From assembly GCA_009617715.1 (NCBI GenBank), contig VTFK01000008.1:682001-746000 (forward strand): a DNA stretch of 64,000 nucleotides, written 5' to 3'. Made by a program: the position numbers and the translations under genes. Of this stretch, positions 1 to 11,610 are shown piece by piece. The notes under the pieces were generated by a model that did not search any database, had not been told where the DNA came from, and worked only from the letters and a program-made list of their open reading frames with translations. The stretch's first letter is position 1, and every line of letters begins with the position of its first letter. This DNA comes from Plectrocnemia conspersa. Its lineage: Eukaryota > Arthropoda > Insecta > Trichoptera > Polycentropodidae.

Positions 1-540
1 ACAAAACGGTCCCGGAAAAGTAATGTATAAGCGGCGAGACGGAAAAAAAGCTCATCGAGCTTAATCATATGATGGACGATGTCTTGGATGTATGGTGTAT
101 TATATGACGCTATAGGCTATGACAAAGAAAAATAAATCTTATGCAAATGTCAAATCTAAAATCCCTCGAGCTCAATCTTAAATCAAACTTTGGTAAGACA
201 TGCATTGTTTGAAAGTAGCTTTTCCGTGAGTGTTAGCTCACCGTACAACTTGGATATCCTATAGTTGTCTTCAAGCTCGACTTGTTACCAGTAAAACTAT
301 TGACAAACTGCGTTAAGTTTTCTGTGAGAAAATGGAACACTGTTTGATCCCGGGACCTGTGAATTTTACCAAGACACCCTTGTCATCTCTTCGAGTGGGT
401 TTATCTAGATACTTTGCCAATTAGAGACCCTTGCAGACTTATTCCAGTGGACCGTTCGTTGTTACAATTTAGTGGCACGCAATTAAAACTTTCACATCGA
501 AGCACTAACTCAGTGTTTCTCCATTAGATTATAAATTGGG
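1..540. other. Non-coding, moderately G+C-rich start of window
   Basis: Mixed-composition sequence with stops in all frames. No splice-bounded exon, repeat or RNA gene was recognised. It may be the right half of an island that begins outside the window. Confidence 0.4.
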
Positions 541-2200
541 ATGTATACGTAACATAACATAAGACTCAAAGTAATCAAATACTGGTAATATTTATAATAT
601 AATTGAAAGCTTTTATACAAATTGATATTTAATACAACTTTAATTAATTTTCATATTGCCAATTCATTTCAGGGTTTGTTAACTTTCCAACAAACCAATT
701 ACTAATAAATGTAACAAACAGGATTGAATTGCATTAAATCAATTAATGAAAATATCAATCAATATTGCGGAGTCGGTGATTTAATTAAATTTTGGTCAAA
801 TGTTGCTCTTTTGTGTTATCAAAAAAGTCTCTTAATATGAATAAAATAAAACTTAAAACATTAAGGCCGCATAACAAAATATCATAATATAATTACATAG
901 CACATGCACGTCTTCCATGCATCTGAGGGGTGACAGAAAAGATCGGAAGAACCCTGATGAAGCACAATATCCGAACTATTTTCCAATCTAAAAGCAAAGT
1001 TGGTTCAATTGAACCAATTTTGGTTTTATTACACTACTCTTATGTAAAGCCGAAATATTTTTTTCTCTAATTATTGTACCATTGAATTTTTTTAAATTTA
1101 TTTAATGGATTCTAATGATTCAATGGAGTCACAAGGGTCATTAGAATTTATCTAGCCATTAAATAGTTTCTTTCCTTATTTTACATATTTTTGCTTATGA
1201 AGAATGATTTTAGATTTTGCAAATAATTAATTAATGACATCAATGTCTTGTTTTTTCGATTATTTAATTTATATTTAATTGCATGTTAACATTTCGGGCT
1301 TAGCTCATAATTTCTATTCTCCAATTGTTTTAACAAAACCTAGTAGTAACCTCTTCTCGACTAAGATACCCTATACAGTGATCTTTATTGACTGTAAAGT
1401 CTTCATTATCCTTTCAGCAATAATTAAATATTGATCATTCCATAGATCACTTAGTGCATTTTTAATTTGCTACTTAATTTTGGCATTGCCTCCACTGTGT
1501 TCCATTTGATTTTCACGTCTAAAATGAGGTTAAATTTTTTTTCAACTTTAAAAACATACTTTTGTAAAATGTAAATATATAAAAAATGCTTCATAAAATT
1601 TCTTAAGAAATTAGAAAATTTTTCGTGAAATGAGAATTATCGATTTAGCATTTTTCTCGTGAAATTTTCGAAAATAAACACTAATTGTAATGTATTTTTT
1701 TGCAATTAAAAGTGTTCTGCAAATATTTTAAATAGCTTGAATTGCATCTTTTTAATAAAATATCATATGTATGTTATACATTTTTTAGCAAAATATAAGT
1801 AAGTATGTGTTTCATTACGTACATAATGCATCAAATTAGTATACGATGAAATATAAATTTAAAAAAATTAGATTTTCATTAAATTGAAACATAGATTTTT
1901 AATATGTATTAAATAAAAAAAAAAACAGGCAACGCTTAGTTGATAATAAGCAAAAATAATATGCAGGTCGAATAAAAAAAATATGCAGCTTTTTCTTCGA
2001 CATTAAATCGTGCTTACGGATTTTAAAAAAAATATTTATATTTATTGCTCACAGTATCAGTTAGGTTAGATACAATAATTTCAGCAATTAAATTATTATA
2101 TAATTTCAACCTATTGAACAGCGTATGTTGAATTTGTACAAAATTGCTCGCGTGCAAAAATAGTTTATTTTCGGCACGTAACGTATTCGTATCGAATCAC
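541..2200. other. A+T-rich non-coding stretch
   Basis: Long runs of A and T, many TAATTA-type words, and no open frame of note. A short imperfect duplication of an ATTAGAATTTATCTAG-like phrase occurs near 1110-1155. I see no gene and no recognisable transposon. Confidence 0.5.
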
Positions 2201-2720
2201 AAAAAAATAATTACACGTACAGGGCCGTATCTCTCTATCTCCGCATCCAATTTTTGCCTTTTATATATATTGAACGCCTCTAGAGAAGCATATCCTAATT
2301 AAATACTAAGAAGATAATAGAAATATCAACTATACGCGTTTGAATAATTTTATAATATATATTATTAATACAATGAGGCAGTTTGTTTCCGCAAAAAGTC
2401 TATCTAAATTATATTACACCAAGAAACTAAATTATATCATTGATAGCACACATGTATATAATCTCGAAACCAGAAGCCACGTGGTTCACGATCCGGCACT
2501 GTGTCGACGAGACCGCAGCCGGCCCTGTGCAGTCTCGTTTCATGCCCGGCTAAATCATGATTACATCTCCGATCGGGCCCTGGAACTAGTACGTACCATT
2601 ACGGCATTTGCATACGGGACGTAGTTGCGATATGGAGTGAAATAATCGATATTCGTGTGATGTGGCGAGAGGCTGAATCTATGAGGCGAACGTGCCGATT
2701 CAAAGGATACAACCTACTCC
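2201..2720. other. G+C-richer island, candidate regulatory element
   Basis: Composition rises sharply around 2460-2720, with several CG dinucleotides. A 94-codon frame (2340-2624, plus) crosses it, but its first half is low-complexity I/Y/N sequence from the A+T-rich flank. I do not call it a gene. Flanks on both sides are A+T-rich. Confidence 0.3.
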
Positions 2721-3470
2721 TTTATATGTGTTAGATTTTATCATAGATAAACGCGTTTTAGATATACAATACAGAATATGGCGTTAGATCTTGATTGGGA
2801 TGTGCTAAAGGCGTTTTATAGCATATTGAAAGTTTATCGAATAATACAGTCGTCATAATATAATCAATTGGTTTTTTAACAATTAGAGAGGAACTGCGAA
2901 TATATTTTTTAGTATTTTATATTTTTTTTATACAATGAATAAGTATAGTTAATAACGTTACAAATAGTTTTAAAATATTTTAGCTTATTTATACACATAT
3001 TGCTTACAATATATTCATAAATAAAACGCACCATTCCGTGAGCTGATTTTTCAAGCATTTTTTTTTTTTGCAAAAAATGGATTAAAGTGGTCTGTTAAAT
3101 TAATTTAAATTTAATAAATAGACATATCCTTTATTAAAAAATCACACATACACATTCGAGTGCCAGATAATCAAAAAGATAAAGTTTTTAATATACTTTA
3201 TTTAATTAAGATCTATGCTCATTATTTAGTAGACATTTCCTTAGCGTAATATTGATAAACTATATACTTAATACAGCTTAACTTAAGATTTGCAGTTGCG
3301 TTGAACAACCTTGCAGTGTTATAGGAATTGGACTGCATTTTTTTTAAATTATCAGTTAGCAAATAAGCGTTAAATTCATCTTTAATGAATATTTATTTTT
3401 ACTAGTGAAGAACCATGCAATATTTTAAAAGGTGTTCCATATATTATAAGATAACTTATTTATTTTGCAT
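2721..3470. other. A+T-rich non-coding stretch
   Basis: No open frame, no repeat beyond homopolymer runs, and nothing recognised. Confidence 0.45.
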
Positions 3471-4070
3471 GCATGCGTCAAGTGTCAATTATCCTCCATC
3501 GACCCTATACAAATCAACGTCGATTTGCGACACTCTGTATATAATATATGGAAAATAACATTCACGGTTCGTTTGTGCACGTTCCGTTCGATAACCGCCG
3601 TCGCAGCAACGTTTGACGTCGGCACATTGGTATATACAGGTTGATGCGAAATGCCTACCGTTTCGCGATTTAATTATAAAGCGGTGTGCGCGTGCAAGCT
3701 TTCCGCCGTATTAAATTATATACATAGATGTAAATGTGAATTTGCATTCATACCTGCGGTGTGTTTGTGTATATACATACATATATAGGTACTGCCATAA
3801 CTAACTCAATTATAAGCGATTTAATCCTGGTCGTCTTTTGTGTGTTGCGTGACAACGTGAATTATACCTCATTAGTGATACTGCATTTTGATTAATTTTG
3901 CAGTTTAACGTGAAATGTACAAAATAGAATCATCGAGTGAGCCTTTTGTCCAATAATTGATCGAGTTGAAATGAGTATTAAATATTTGCATTTGTGTGTC
4001 TATTTAAGTATGAGGAAATATTAGGAACATGTGGGTGTTCTGAAAATGATACGACTGTATGTAGTTCTGA
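3471..4070. other. G+C-richer island, then mixed sequence
   Basis: 3480-3730 is CG-rich for this window and is flanked by TATG/TACA-type simple sequence. Stops interrupt all frames. A phrase ending CACTCTGTATATA at about 3530 resembles the ends of some short insect repeats, but no partner end could be defined. Confidence 0.3.
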
Positions 4071-4300
4071 CGCGTAAGTATGCTTGCACTACTCTCTGGA
4101 AGATGTCCGAACCGAAGTTCAACTGAAGTCAGCCGAGGTCGCCGACTTCCAAGTAGCGGCTACACTGCCACAAATTTCATATGCCGTCCGGACGGCGGCT
4201 TCTGTCACGTACAGCTGGCATATTTGCACGCGATCGAAAAATGTGCCAAATAATCGCAATTTTTTAATTGTCATATAATTAAAATTACGCTACTGATAAT
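4071..4300. other. Small G+C-rich island with a 14 bp perfect palindrome
   Basis: The island holds the perfect palindrome GCCGTCCGGACGGC at 4183-4196. A 64-codon frame (4084-4278, plus) spans it but starts with a TTG-type codon, ends in A+T-rich sequence and resembles no family I know. Coding status is doubtful. Confidence 0.3.
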
Positions 4301-4639
4301 TATAAAAGTTTGTGTGGGCACTCACCAATACAATATCAGTGAAAACTTTTCGGTCGTAAATATTCAATTTACGCAAAATATTTGTCGGCTTTTGCAAAAT
4401 GCCAAATGATACTTCAGAATACGAACACCACATCTGTGACTATCCTAGAATGTGTCGCCATCGATTCTAAATAAGAATTCGTTATGGCGTGACAATTATA
4501 TAAACCGATCTAAGAAAATACATTTTTTAACAAAACCCAGTACCACTAATTATTTTTTAATTATTTAATTTTATATGAAAAAAATATAATAAAGATATCT
4601 GTTAGAAGAAATACTATCAAAAATATATTAAATCCCTTT

Positions 4640-5290
4640 TGGTGCCCTAGAATATTCAAAGATGTCAGTAAGAGTCTGTTGAAGTCCCCGATAAGCATGT
4701 GGTATTATAACTTGACCACGTGACCACGATGCAGCGCTCGTCATGCGTGTTAACCATAGGACGCCTACACGCATACTGAAATTGAACCGAGTTTGCGTAA
4801 AGCCATATCAATATCTCTCTCACTCTCGTAACTTAGCACGCGGGGGAGCGAAAGGGGAAGTATCTCACCACTCGCGCTCGAAAGAGCAGCTCAGACTTCG
4901 GTCCGTTTGTCGACAATTTTCGGAAGCGCTCGAAGCTCGCCAAGTTGACTGAACTACCTCCACTTTACCTCCCGTTCTCGGTAACCTCAGCAACTTCCGA
5001 GAGATTTTAGACTGGGCAGAACCGAACTCCACCGAAGTAAGCCACTATATTCTCCGACCTTGGCCAACTTCCAGAGAGGCATTAGCGACTAAACAAACAT
5101 CTCCTTGTGTGCTCGAGAGAAATACTAATGAAACTCTGATAAATATGTAGTACTACGGGGGGTGGTCCCGCTCATCCGGACGTCAAAAGCTGGGGGCCCG
5201 CCCATTGGGTTGGACTCGTAGGGCTAACGGCAGTGGTGCACGTAATGGAATGAGTAGTTACAATTCTAATCAGCGACTCCTTAGCAACTG
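4640..5290. other. Large G+C-richer island
   Basis: One of the longest islands here. It includes a G-rich tract near 5155-5220 and several CACGTG/CACGTGAC-type words near 4718. Only short open frames (4743-4952, 69 codons) occur. The reading is candidate regulatory DNA or an untranslated exon; no coding evidence. Confidence 0.3.
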
Positions 5291-6060
5291 ATTGTCGATT
5301 ACTATATTTATAATAAAAATATAATTTGATATACATATGAATAGTGATAATTACATATTAATGTGCTTTACGTGTAAATAATTACATACTCTATAACACG
5401 TGTCTATGCTAATTAATTTATTGCTATGCGAATTTATTTTTAATAGAATAATGTGATATTATTGATCGCATTTAACCAATTTATAATACAATTCTGATAC
5501 TGGTCCATATTTTATATATAATACAATATTAGTTTTTTTCAACAGAAATATCTACAGTTTCATCTACTATCAAGCAATGAAAAGCAGATGCTCTTATTTC
5601 ATTATCTTGTTGGAATAAAAAATAAAATACAGACAATGTGTAAAAGAATATTTTGAATCAAAACCTACAACATTTTATGATTTTGGAGTAAAAAATATTA
5701 TTATCTGATCCATACTATTTTGGTTTGCCGAAGTTAATAGAACAAACATATTGTTATATAATCAAGTCGTAAAGCTTGTCTCTAAAAAGGACGAGGACAT
5801 ATTACTGCGATTCAAAGGAAAGATTCGGTGGCACGTATTTGGTGCGGTGAAAAAATGTTGGGCTTGGAGAATTCGATTCAATCCACCTGTTAAGAGAGTA
5901 CAAACTTCACCCTGACCTGAAAATGCCTAAAAAATTTGCTAGACCCAAATTGATATGTGAATAAAATAATTCTTAGTTCTCAACAAATCAGGTCAATATA
6001 AATCAAATCTACATCTACAGCTATAATCCTATCGTTGTTCAAATATATTATGTACTGTTG
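5291..6060. other. A+T-rich stretch with an unclassified coding-like scrap
   Basis: Mostly A+T-rich. At about 5855-5960 (plus) an open segment reads FDSIHLLREYKLHPDLK and then continues to a stop. It looks protein-like but I could not assign a family, so it may be a transposon fossil or chance. Confidence 0.2.
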
Positions 6061-7250
6061 GTACCTTTGATACAATAAAAAAGAATAGCCAACATGCGGC
6101 GTCCGTCCGTCATCCCATCAAACGCAATTAACGGCGAACACTCGGGTCTCAAATATTTGCAGGTTTAACAGACCTGGTCCTAATTGCGGCCATTTAAACA
6201 ATAGTTAGACCTTGCGGCTAACGTGCCGGAGGAAATTGCCTCATTTGAATTTGTCTCTAGTGAGAACAACAATGTTTGCATATGACCGCAATTCGGTTCA
6301 ACTATTATACGGTAAGCCTCCTGTAATATATTCAATTTAATGGTTATTTTCGCGCGTACATATACCTTTTACAAACCCATGTAGTATATGAAATTTGCCA
6401 CAATTTGAGTTTGCAAAATTTTCTTAGTTCAGTCTATAAGCCTGTTTGTTTTATCAATCAATGATATCTGAGCTGGCAATATTTACTCATTATACATATA
6501 ATAAACAATGATTAGAAATTATATTCAGACCCATATTGACCTATCATGTCAAGATATAAAACTACTTGCAGCTTATTTTTTTTCACATTGCCCACAATTT
6601 CTATTATTCACTAGATCAAATGGATATGAAAAATGTGCTTAATAAGTTGTTTCTACTAATTTAAAATTGGTTTGATTATTTTACAAATACATATAAATTA
6701 GTGGATTTATCTGATATATAAATCTTATTTATTTAGTATGTTTACTTGTAGGCCGAGATTTATTTTTAGTGCAAAAAAAATCAAAATGCAAATGGAAACT
6801 CGTGCTTATTGATTGTTATCCAGACCCGACCGAACAGCAAGTACTATGCCACGGCGAAGGCGAATTCAATAATTGCTTTCGCTCTTATAAGCCCTCTCTT
6901 TTATTTGTCTGAGAGCATTGTTGGAATTGAATTCGTCGTCGGTGCAGGATTTCGCCCGCAAACTTCCCACGGTCGGACCTCAGAAGTTCCGCCGTCTCGG
7001 CGATTATTCTGTTTTTGCATCCCTGTGCGAAATTAATTGGACAATCTTCGGCATTCTTCCTCATATCGAATAAACCTCTCGCCTCCAGCGAATTCCCATC
7101 TTATGGGCTATCACTCAAAGAAGTGGAATTGCGGGAATGCCACCCCATAACGAAGGCAATGGGATATACCCCACACACATATGCTTTGCCTCTCAGTACA
7201 TTGGATGTCGATTTTTTGTCCACGATCCATTTTTTTAGCTGAATAAAATA
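6061..7250. other. Two G+C-richer islands separated by A+T-rich DNA
   Basis: Islands at about 6070-6320 and 6810-7250 flank an A+T-rich gap. Frames up to 75 codons occur on both strands over the second island (6809-7036, 7015-7242). Their overlap in different frames argues for composition rather than coding. Candidate conserved non-coding DNA. Confidence 0.3.
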
Positions 7251-7670
7251 TTGCAGCTTTTTTAGGATGAAAATGTTTAAAAATTCTACCATAATACAAT
7301 AAGATTTTATAATCCCTTGATTTAGCAACAACAGATTATAACATTTATAAACATAAACAGAAATATAAAATTCAGTAATCAGAGTGTTATTATAAAAGCC
7401 TTTGATGACTTTATATCCTCTAAAAGCAAAGTATTTTATGAATAAGAGATTCATTGTTAAATCATTTAATGTAAATTAAGCATATTTTGATAAGAAATTT
7501 TGTAGTTAAAAATCGTCAACTACATATTTAGCAACTAGTTATCAAATAAATATGCAACAATTCAATATATTATAGCATTAGAATAACAATAATCTTATTC
7601 ATTTTAATTATAACCTAATTACTTCTGATGACACTGCATCACAACAGGTTACAGATTGACTAAATGTGGC
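7251..7670. other. A+T-rich spacer up to transposon copy 1
   Basis: No recognisable feature. A 117-codon minus-strand frame (7101-7454) covers it, but its product is biased to I, L, Y, F and K as expected from A+T-rich noise. Confidence 0.4.
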
Positions 7671-7672
7671 TA

Positions 7673-7712
7673 GAGTACGCTCGGGATAAGGATTCCGGTT
7701 TGTTATTGTGTG
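7673..7712 (+). repeat. Left terminal inverted repeat, transposon copy 1
   Basis: Forty bases that match the reverse complement of 8499-8538 with mismatches at position 1 (G versus A) and at the TTCC/TGCC position. It begins GAGTACGCTCGGG and ends TTATTGTGTG. Confidence 0.93.
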
Positions 7713-8200
7713 ACTGTGTGACTCAAAACAATTTCGCTCAGAATGTTTAATTTTTTTATTTTAAAAGAAAATATATGTTTATTTACCATACATACATCTG
7801 AGCTAAGATGAAAATTTCAACGGATAATTAAAAATATATTATATAATCACAGAAACCAGACATTGATGTCATTAATTAAATATTTGCAAAATTCAAAATC
7901 TTTCACTAGTCAAAAAAACAATGAAGTCTTTAGCTATTCTTCAAAAGCAAAAATATATAAAATGGGGAAAGATATTATTGGCAGATTGTTTAATGGCGCG
8001 ACGACTCTATTAAATCATTATAATCCATTAAATAAATTAAAAAATTATCATTGGCGCAACGATAAGAATAATAACTTTTTTAAGCCTTACAGAGAATAGT
8101 GTAAAAGAACCAACAACGTACGGATTAATGGAAAAATAATTAAAATATTTTAATCCACGGGTAAGAGAACGAATAACTTACAGTGTATATTTGAAGCCTT

Positions 8201-8330
8201 GATATCAATTATCCCAGATATGCCCAAAAAATTTTGTTCTCTTAAAATTTCATTTATAAATAAAAAACAGTGACACGAGTTTAATGACCTACCCATAAGA
8301 CAGTGGGCATATTTGGGTTAAACCAATATC
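8201..8330. repeat. Internal inverted repeat of transposon copy 1
   Basis: Arms at 8201-8226 and 8304-8330 pair imperfectly (core AGATATGCCCA against TGGGCATATTT). The spacer is about 77 bp. The same arrangement recurs in copy 2, where a 13 bp core pairs perfectly. Confidence 0.7.
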
Positions 8331-8498
8331 AGCACAAAATTATTTAAAATACATCACTAGAGAAGATCGAACTTCTGTGCCACACTGCACTTTAATGACG
8401 AATACCAGCGTTGACGAATCAGCGACTGTCCTTAAAAGAGAAAGCGAGACAACGAAGTACACGCTACATCGCTTCTCCCTCTCATATACATGTACACG

Positions 8499-8538
8499 CA
8501 CACAATAACAAACCGGCATCCTTATCCCGAGCGTACTT
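8499..8538 (-). repeat. Right terminal inverted repeat, transposon copy 1
   Basis: Partner of 7673-7712, followed directly by the TA duplication at 8539-8540. Confidence 0.93.
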
Positions 8539-8540
8539 TA

Positions 8541-8960
8541 CTAAACTAAATCTACCGTTCGTGAAACAGGTCAACATTTCTCGGAAATACTTAAAAACCG
8601 CGTTTTAAAAGAAGAAAGAAAGCGCAATAAGACTTTACTAAAAATTGAAAATCGTTGGCTTTTAATACACTTCAAAGTACTTTCGAGATACTCCCTCCAT
8701 TTGTCGTTTGAACCGCGACAAATGGGTTGCTTCCTTTTTACTCGGCCTGACACCAGAATTTCTTTATATACTTAGATTATCGGACCACAATTGTAGGCCT
8801 CAAGCCTTATTGCGATTCGCCAAGCGCTCGTCTTTGACCGGCCGTCCCCATCGAAGTCTCCGCCTCATTTGAGGTATCCACATCAAGGCCTCATAAGACT
8901 GCAAATTTACACTGCATCCATGGAATGAGGCTTTCCCTACTTGTAAGATCATTTTGGAGA
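8541..8960. other. G+C-richer island with a 10 bp hairpin
   Basis: Starts at the right boundary of the transposon. It carries a perfect stem, CCATTTGTCG at 8697-8706 with CGACAAATGG at 8716-8725, around a 9-base loop. Small frames on both strands (8571-8753 minus) show no family features. Candidate regulatory DNA or remnant of an unrecognised repeat. Confidence 0.35.
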
Positions 8961-9183
8961 GAGAAATAAATATGCTACCAATTGTTGAAAATATAGTAAG
9001 AAATTTTATTTAAAACAGCGGAGTAGTACTACACAAGTGCAATAAAGATTTCTAGAGAAATACTCAACGGAGATATAAATTATTTAATTTATATTTAAAG
9101 CACATTTATAACAATTGATAAGAAATATTTAAAAAATAAGATGTCAAGATTTTAAATGTTAAGAAAATAATTGATGTAGTGCA
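8961..9183. other. A+T-rich spacer
   Basis: No feature seen. Confidence 0.4.
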
Positions 9184-9640
9184 AAGTGTGAAGTTTATTA
9201 TGAACTTAATTATGAATTTAATCATCAACTAAAATCGTTTATAATAAAAGTGTATATAAGCAAAACTAAATTTATGTTATGAACTATAAAGGGTTTAATG
9301 AGGTAGATACGAAAATGATGATGGATGGGTGCGAAATAGAATTAGTTAATATGATTAGGTACTTTGGAGTATACATTGATAATGAATTAAGTAAGTAGAT
9401 TAGGATATACATATACGCAAAAAAAAACACCATTATTTAGCCATATAACTTCAAAAATATGAGATAAAAAATATAAATTAAACGAAACAAAGCGATAAGG
9501 TAAATTTTAAATATATGTAAAATATGTAAATCCATCAAAATGCTGAAACAACTAAAATGGTTCAGTTTAAGAACAGATTTACATATAAATACACTAGTCT
9601 TATATTTATATTATATAAAGAATTATAACCGTAATATTTT
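9184..9640 (+). pseudogene. LINE reverse transcriptase C-terminal fossil
   Basis: Three consecutive protein-like segments match the end of the reverse transcriptase of Jockey/CR1-type non-LTR elements. The first (9184-9276) ends ISKTKFML, the usual 'N-x-x-KTK-x-M-x-F' phrase. After a one-base shift the second (9279-9398) contains the conserved phrase MIRYFGVYIDNELS before a stop. The third (9483-9632) reads RNKAIR, stop, then KSIKMLKQLKWFSLRTDL, matching the thumb region that follows RT in these elements. Multiple frameshifts and stops mean it is dead. No 5' part of the element, endonuclease or poly(A) tail was found, so this is a truncated copy. The clade is not certain. Confidence 0.8.
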
Positions 9641-11610
9641 TTTTTGAATATAAGCACTACAATTTTTCGCATGTGTGTTTAATATGTTAAAAAATAAAAT
9701 TGACTACATATAAAATTATTTAAAATAGGGAAGGTAGATAAACTAATTAATTTATTGAACGTGCACCTTTGTATTGATATAAAATAACAGTTCTAATTAA
9801 CATTTAATTAGCTTTAAAATATAAAATAATTGTGTGTAAGAAAAAACTGCTAATAAAATACAAAGATCTTTTCATAATTATATGAATGAAATAAGGAACA
9901 GAAAAGATGAAATCATTTAGTTAATTTTAGGCGTAACAAAGAAAGCTATATGTTTTCATTAATAAACTTATACAATATATACTTATTCTAATAGTAATCA
10001 CACATCCGTCTTACAAATTAACGTATATATTGATATTAATTAACTGTTGTGACTTATGATCAAATGTGAGATGATCATATTAATCTCGACGCACTGTGAA
10101 TCAACCCAATTACATGTAACAATTGCTGCTTGACTTTAATACATACATAATTTAATATACCTTATAACTAAAGACACATTCTATAACTAAATAAATATTC
10201 ATTTAATTTAAAATAAAACCATCAAACGATTGGTTCAAAGGAGCGTAATATATGCATGTATGCAAACGAGGTACAAGACCTCGAACAGGTTGGTTAAATT
10301 TAGTTTTGCACAAAACAAAAATAACTAGCTAACTCGATTCACTCGTCAAATGATCAACCCTCAACTTGGACCCTTTTATAATGAAATTTCCAAATTATAC
10401 TAATCACTTTACCTATACATACAATTGTAACGAGCGTCTTTCATCTCTCGCTTGAAATTTTACCGTAAAATATTTCCGATCTGATTTTTATGCTAATCGC
10501 ATGCAAATTGCGTATTTAAATATTTCAAACAATACTGAATTTATGTAATCTAATGTATAAAATGTATATATATAGCATAAAAATGTTTTTAACCGATTGA
10601 TCCGTTGTTAGCGTGATGTTCGTGTCGTGTATCATTTGAGCCAATGAGGAAATGGGTGTGTGTATGTATTTTTTCTATGCCCACGTATTAAAATTGTAGT
10701 GTAGTGTGTCAATTTGAATCGTACACCTACTTTTGTGATGATGTGTTGAGTTTTAATGGAGTGATTTGAGCAAACGACGGGTTTCTTGTGGGTGTTTCAG
10801 AATGAAAGCGAAATTTAATTTGGCGTGAGCAAAATTACAACGAGATAATCAAAATCGTGGTGGGACTTGTCATAAAAAATAGTACACATTTTTTTGATAA
10901 ATAGGATAATTTTCCAAGTGTTATTATTTATAAATAAAATTATTGTATTTGGAAAACATTTTTTTTATGTTGAGTTTTGTATTTAGAATTGCTTATGATA
11001 TGTTTTACCAATTTTAGTATACATAGCTAATTACTTATATTGTATATAAGCCAACAATTTTTTATATTATAATATAAATGTTTATGTCAAACAATCATTT
11101 ATCAAGTAAAGCACATAGAATATATAGGTAAAAATCCATAATTGTAAATTTTTCAGGAAGGGAAAAGTGTTTTTTAATTACTTCTATATTTATATTAAAC
11201 TCCAATTTTATGAGTTCTTTCACGTACTTTATTTTCTGATCAATTTTTAAATTAAATAGTGAATTTAAACATTTTTTAATGTTTTTTTTTAAGTGACAAT
11301 GGAGTTTTTATTAATATCACTTGACATTTTAGAGGTGCAAGATCTTCACATAAATGTATTGAATTAGTGCGAGAAGAGTGGAATTTTCACGTTATTTAAA
11401 CACTAATGTATAGTTAGCTAATTTCACTGAAAACCATTCATATTTTAGATTACTTATATATGTGCCACTTTTTATTTTAAAATTAATATTTTGAGAATTC
11501 TTATAGATCACAAATATTTTTTTAAATTATTGTTGTATTACTAAATATATATTGTTAAAATATGTCATTAAGCTTTTTTTAAATGCATTATTTCCCATAT
11601 CATTAATATT
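9641..11610. other. A+T-rich non-coding stretch
   Basis: About 2 kb with no open frame above background. 9641-9800 may still be eroded LINE tail. A slightly G+C-richer patch lies at 10230-10400 and a TGTG-rich patch at 10600-10800. No gene recognised. Confidence 0.45.

Larger units (their letters stand above)
7673..8538. mobile_element. Non-autonomous TA-target DNA transposon, copy 1
   Basis: An 866 bp element bounded by 40 bp terminal inverted repeats (7673-7712 and 8499-8538) that differ at two positions. Each end begins with (G/A)AGTACGCTCGGGATAAGG. It is flanked by TA on both sides (7671-7672 and 8539-8540), the duplication expected of Tc1/mariner-type transposition. The interior is A+T-rich and non-coding: the 78-codon frame at 7863-8099 is broken by stops in the second copy at 39886-40758. 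By hand alignment the two copies differ at about 44 substitutions plus one 7 bp indel, near 95 percent identity. Non-autonomous status is inferred from the lack of transposase; the mobilising family is inferred only from the TA target. Confidence 0.9.

Noticed and set aside
3430..3545. Short TIR element with ends GGTGTTCCATATA and CACTCTGTATATA
   Set aside because: The ends are not true reverse complements and no target duplication is visible.
4100..5075. Direct repeat between about 4110 and 5025 (CCGAA..TC.AC.GAAGT.AGCC)
   Set aside because: About 17 of 24 positions agree with no extension; within chance for composition-matched islands.
7863..8099. 78-codon ORF inside transposon copy 1 as a transposase or accessory protein
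   Set aside because: Copy 2 has in-frame stops in the same region, and the sequence resembles no transposase.
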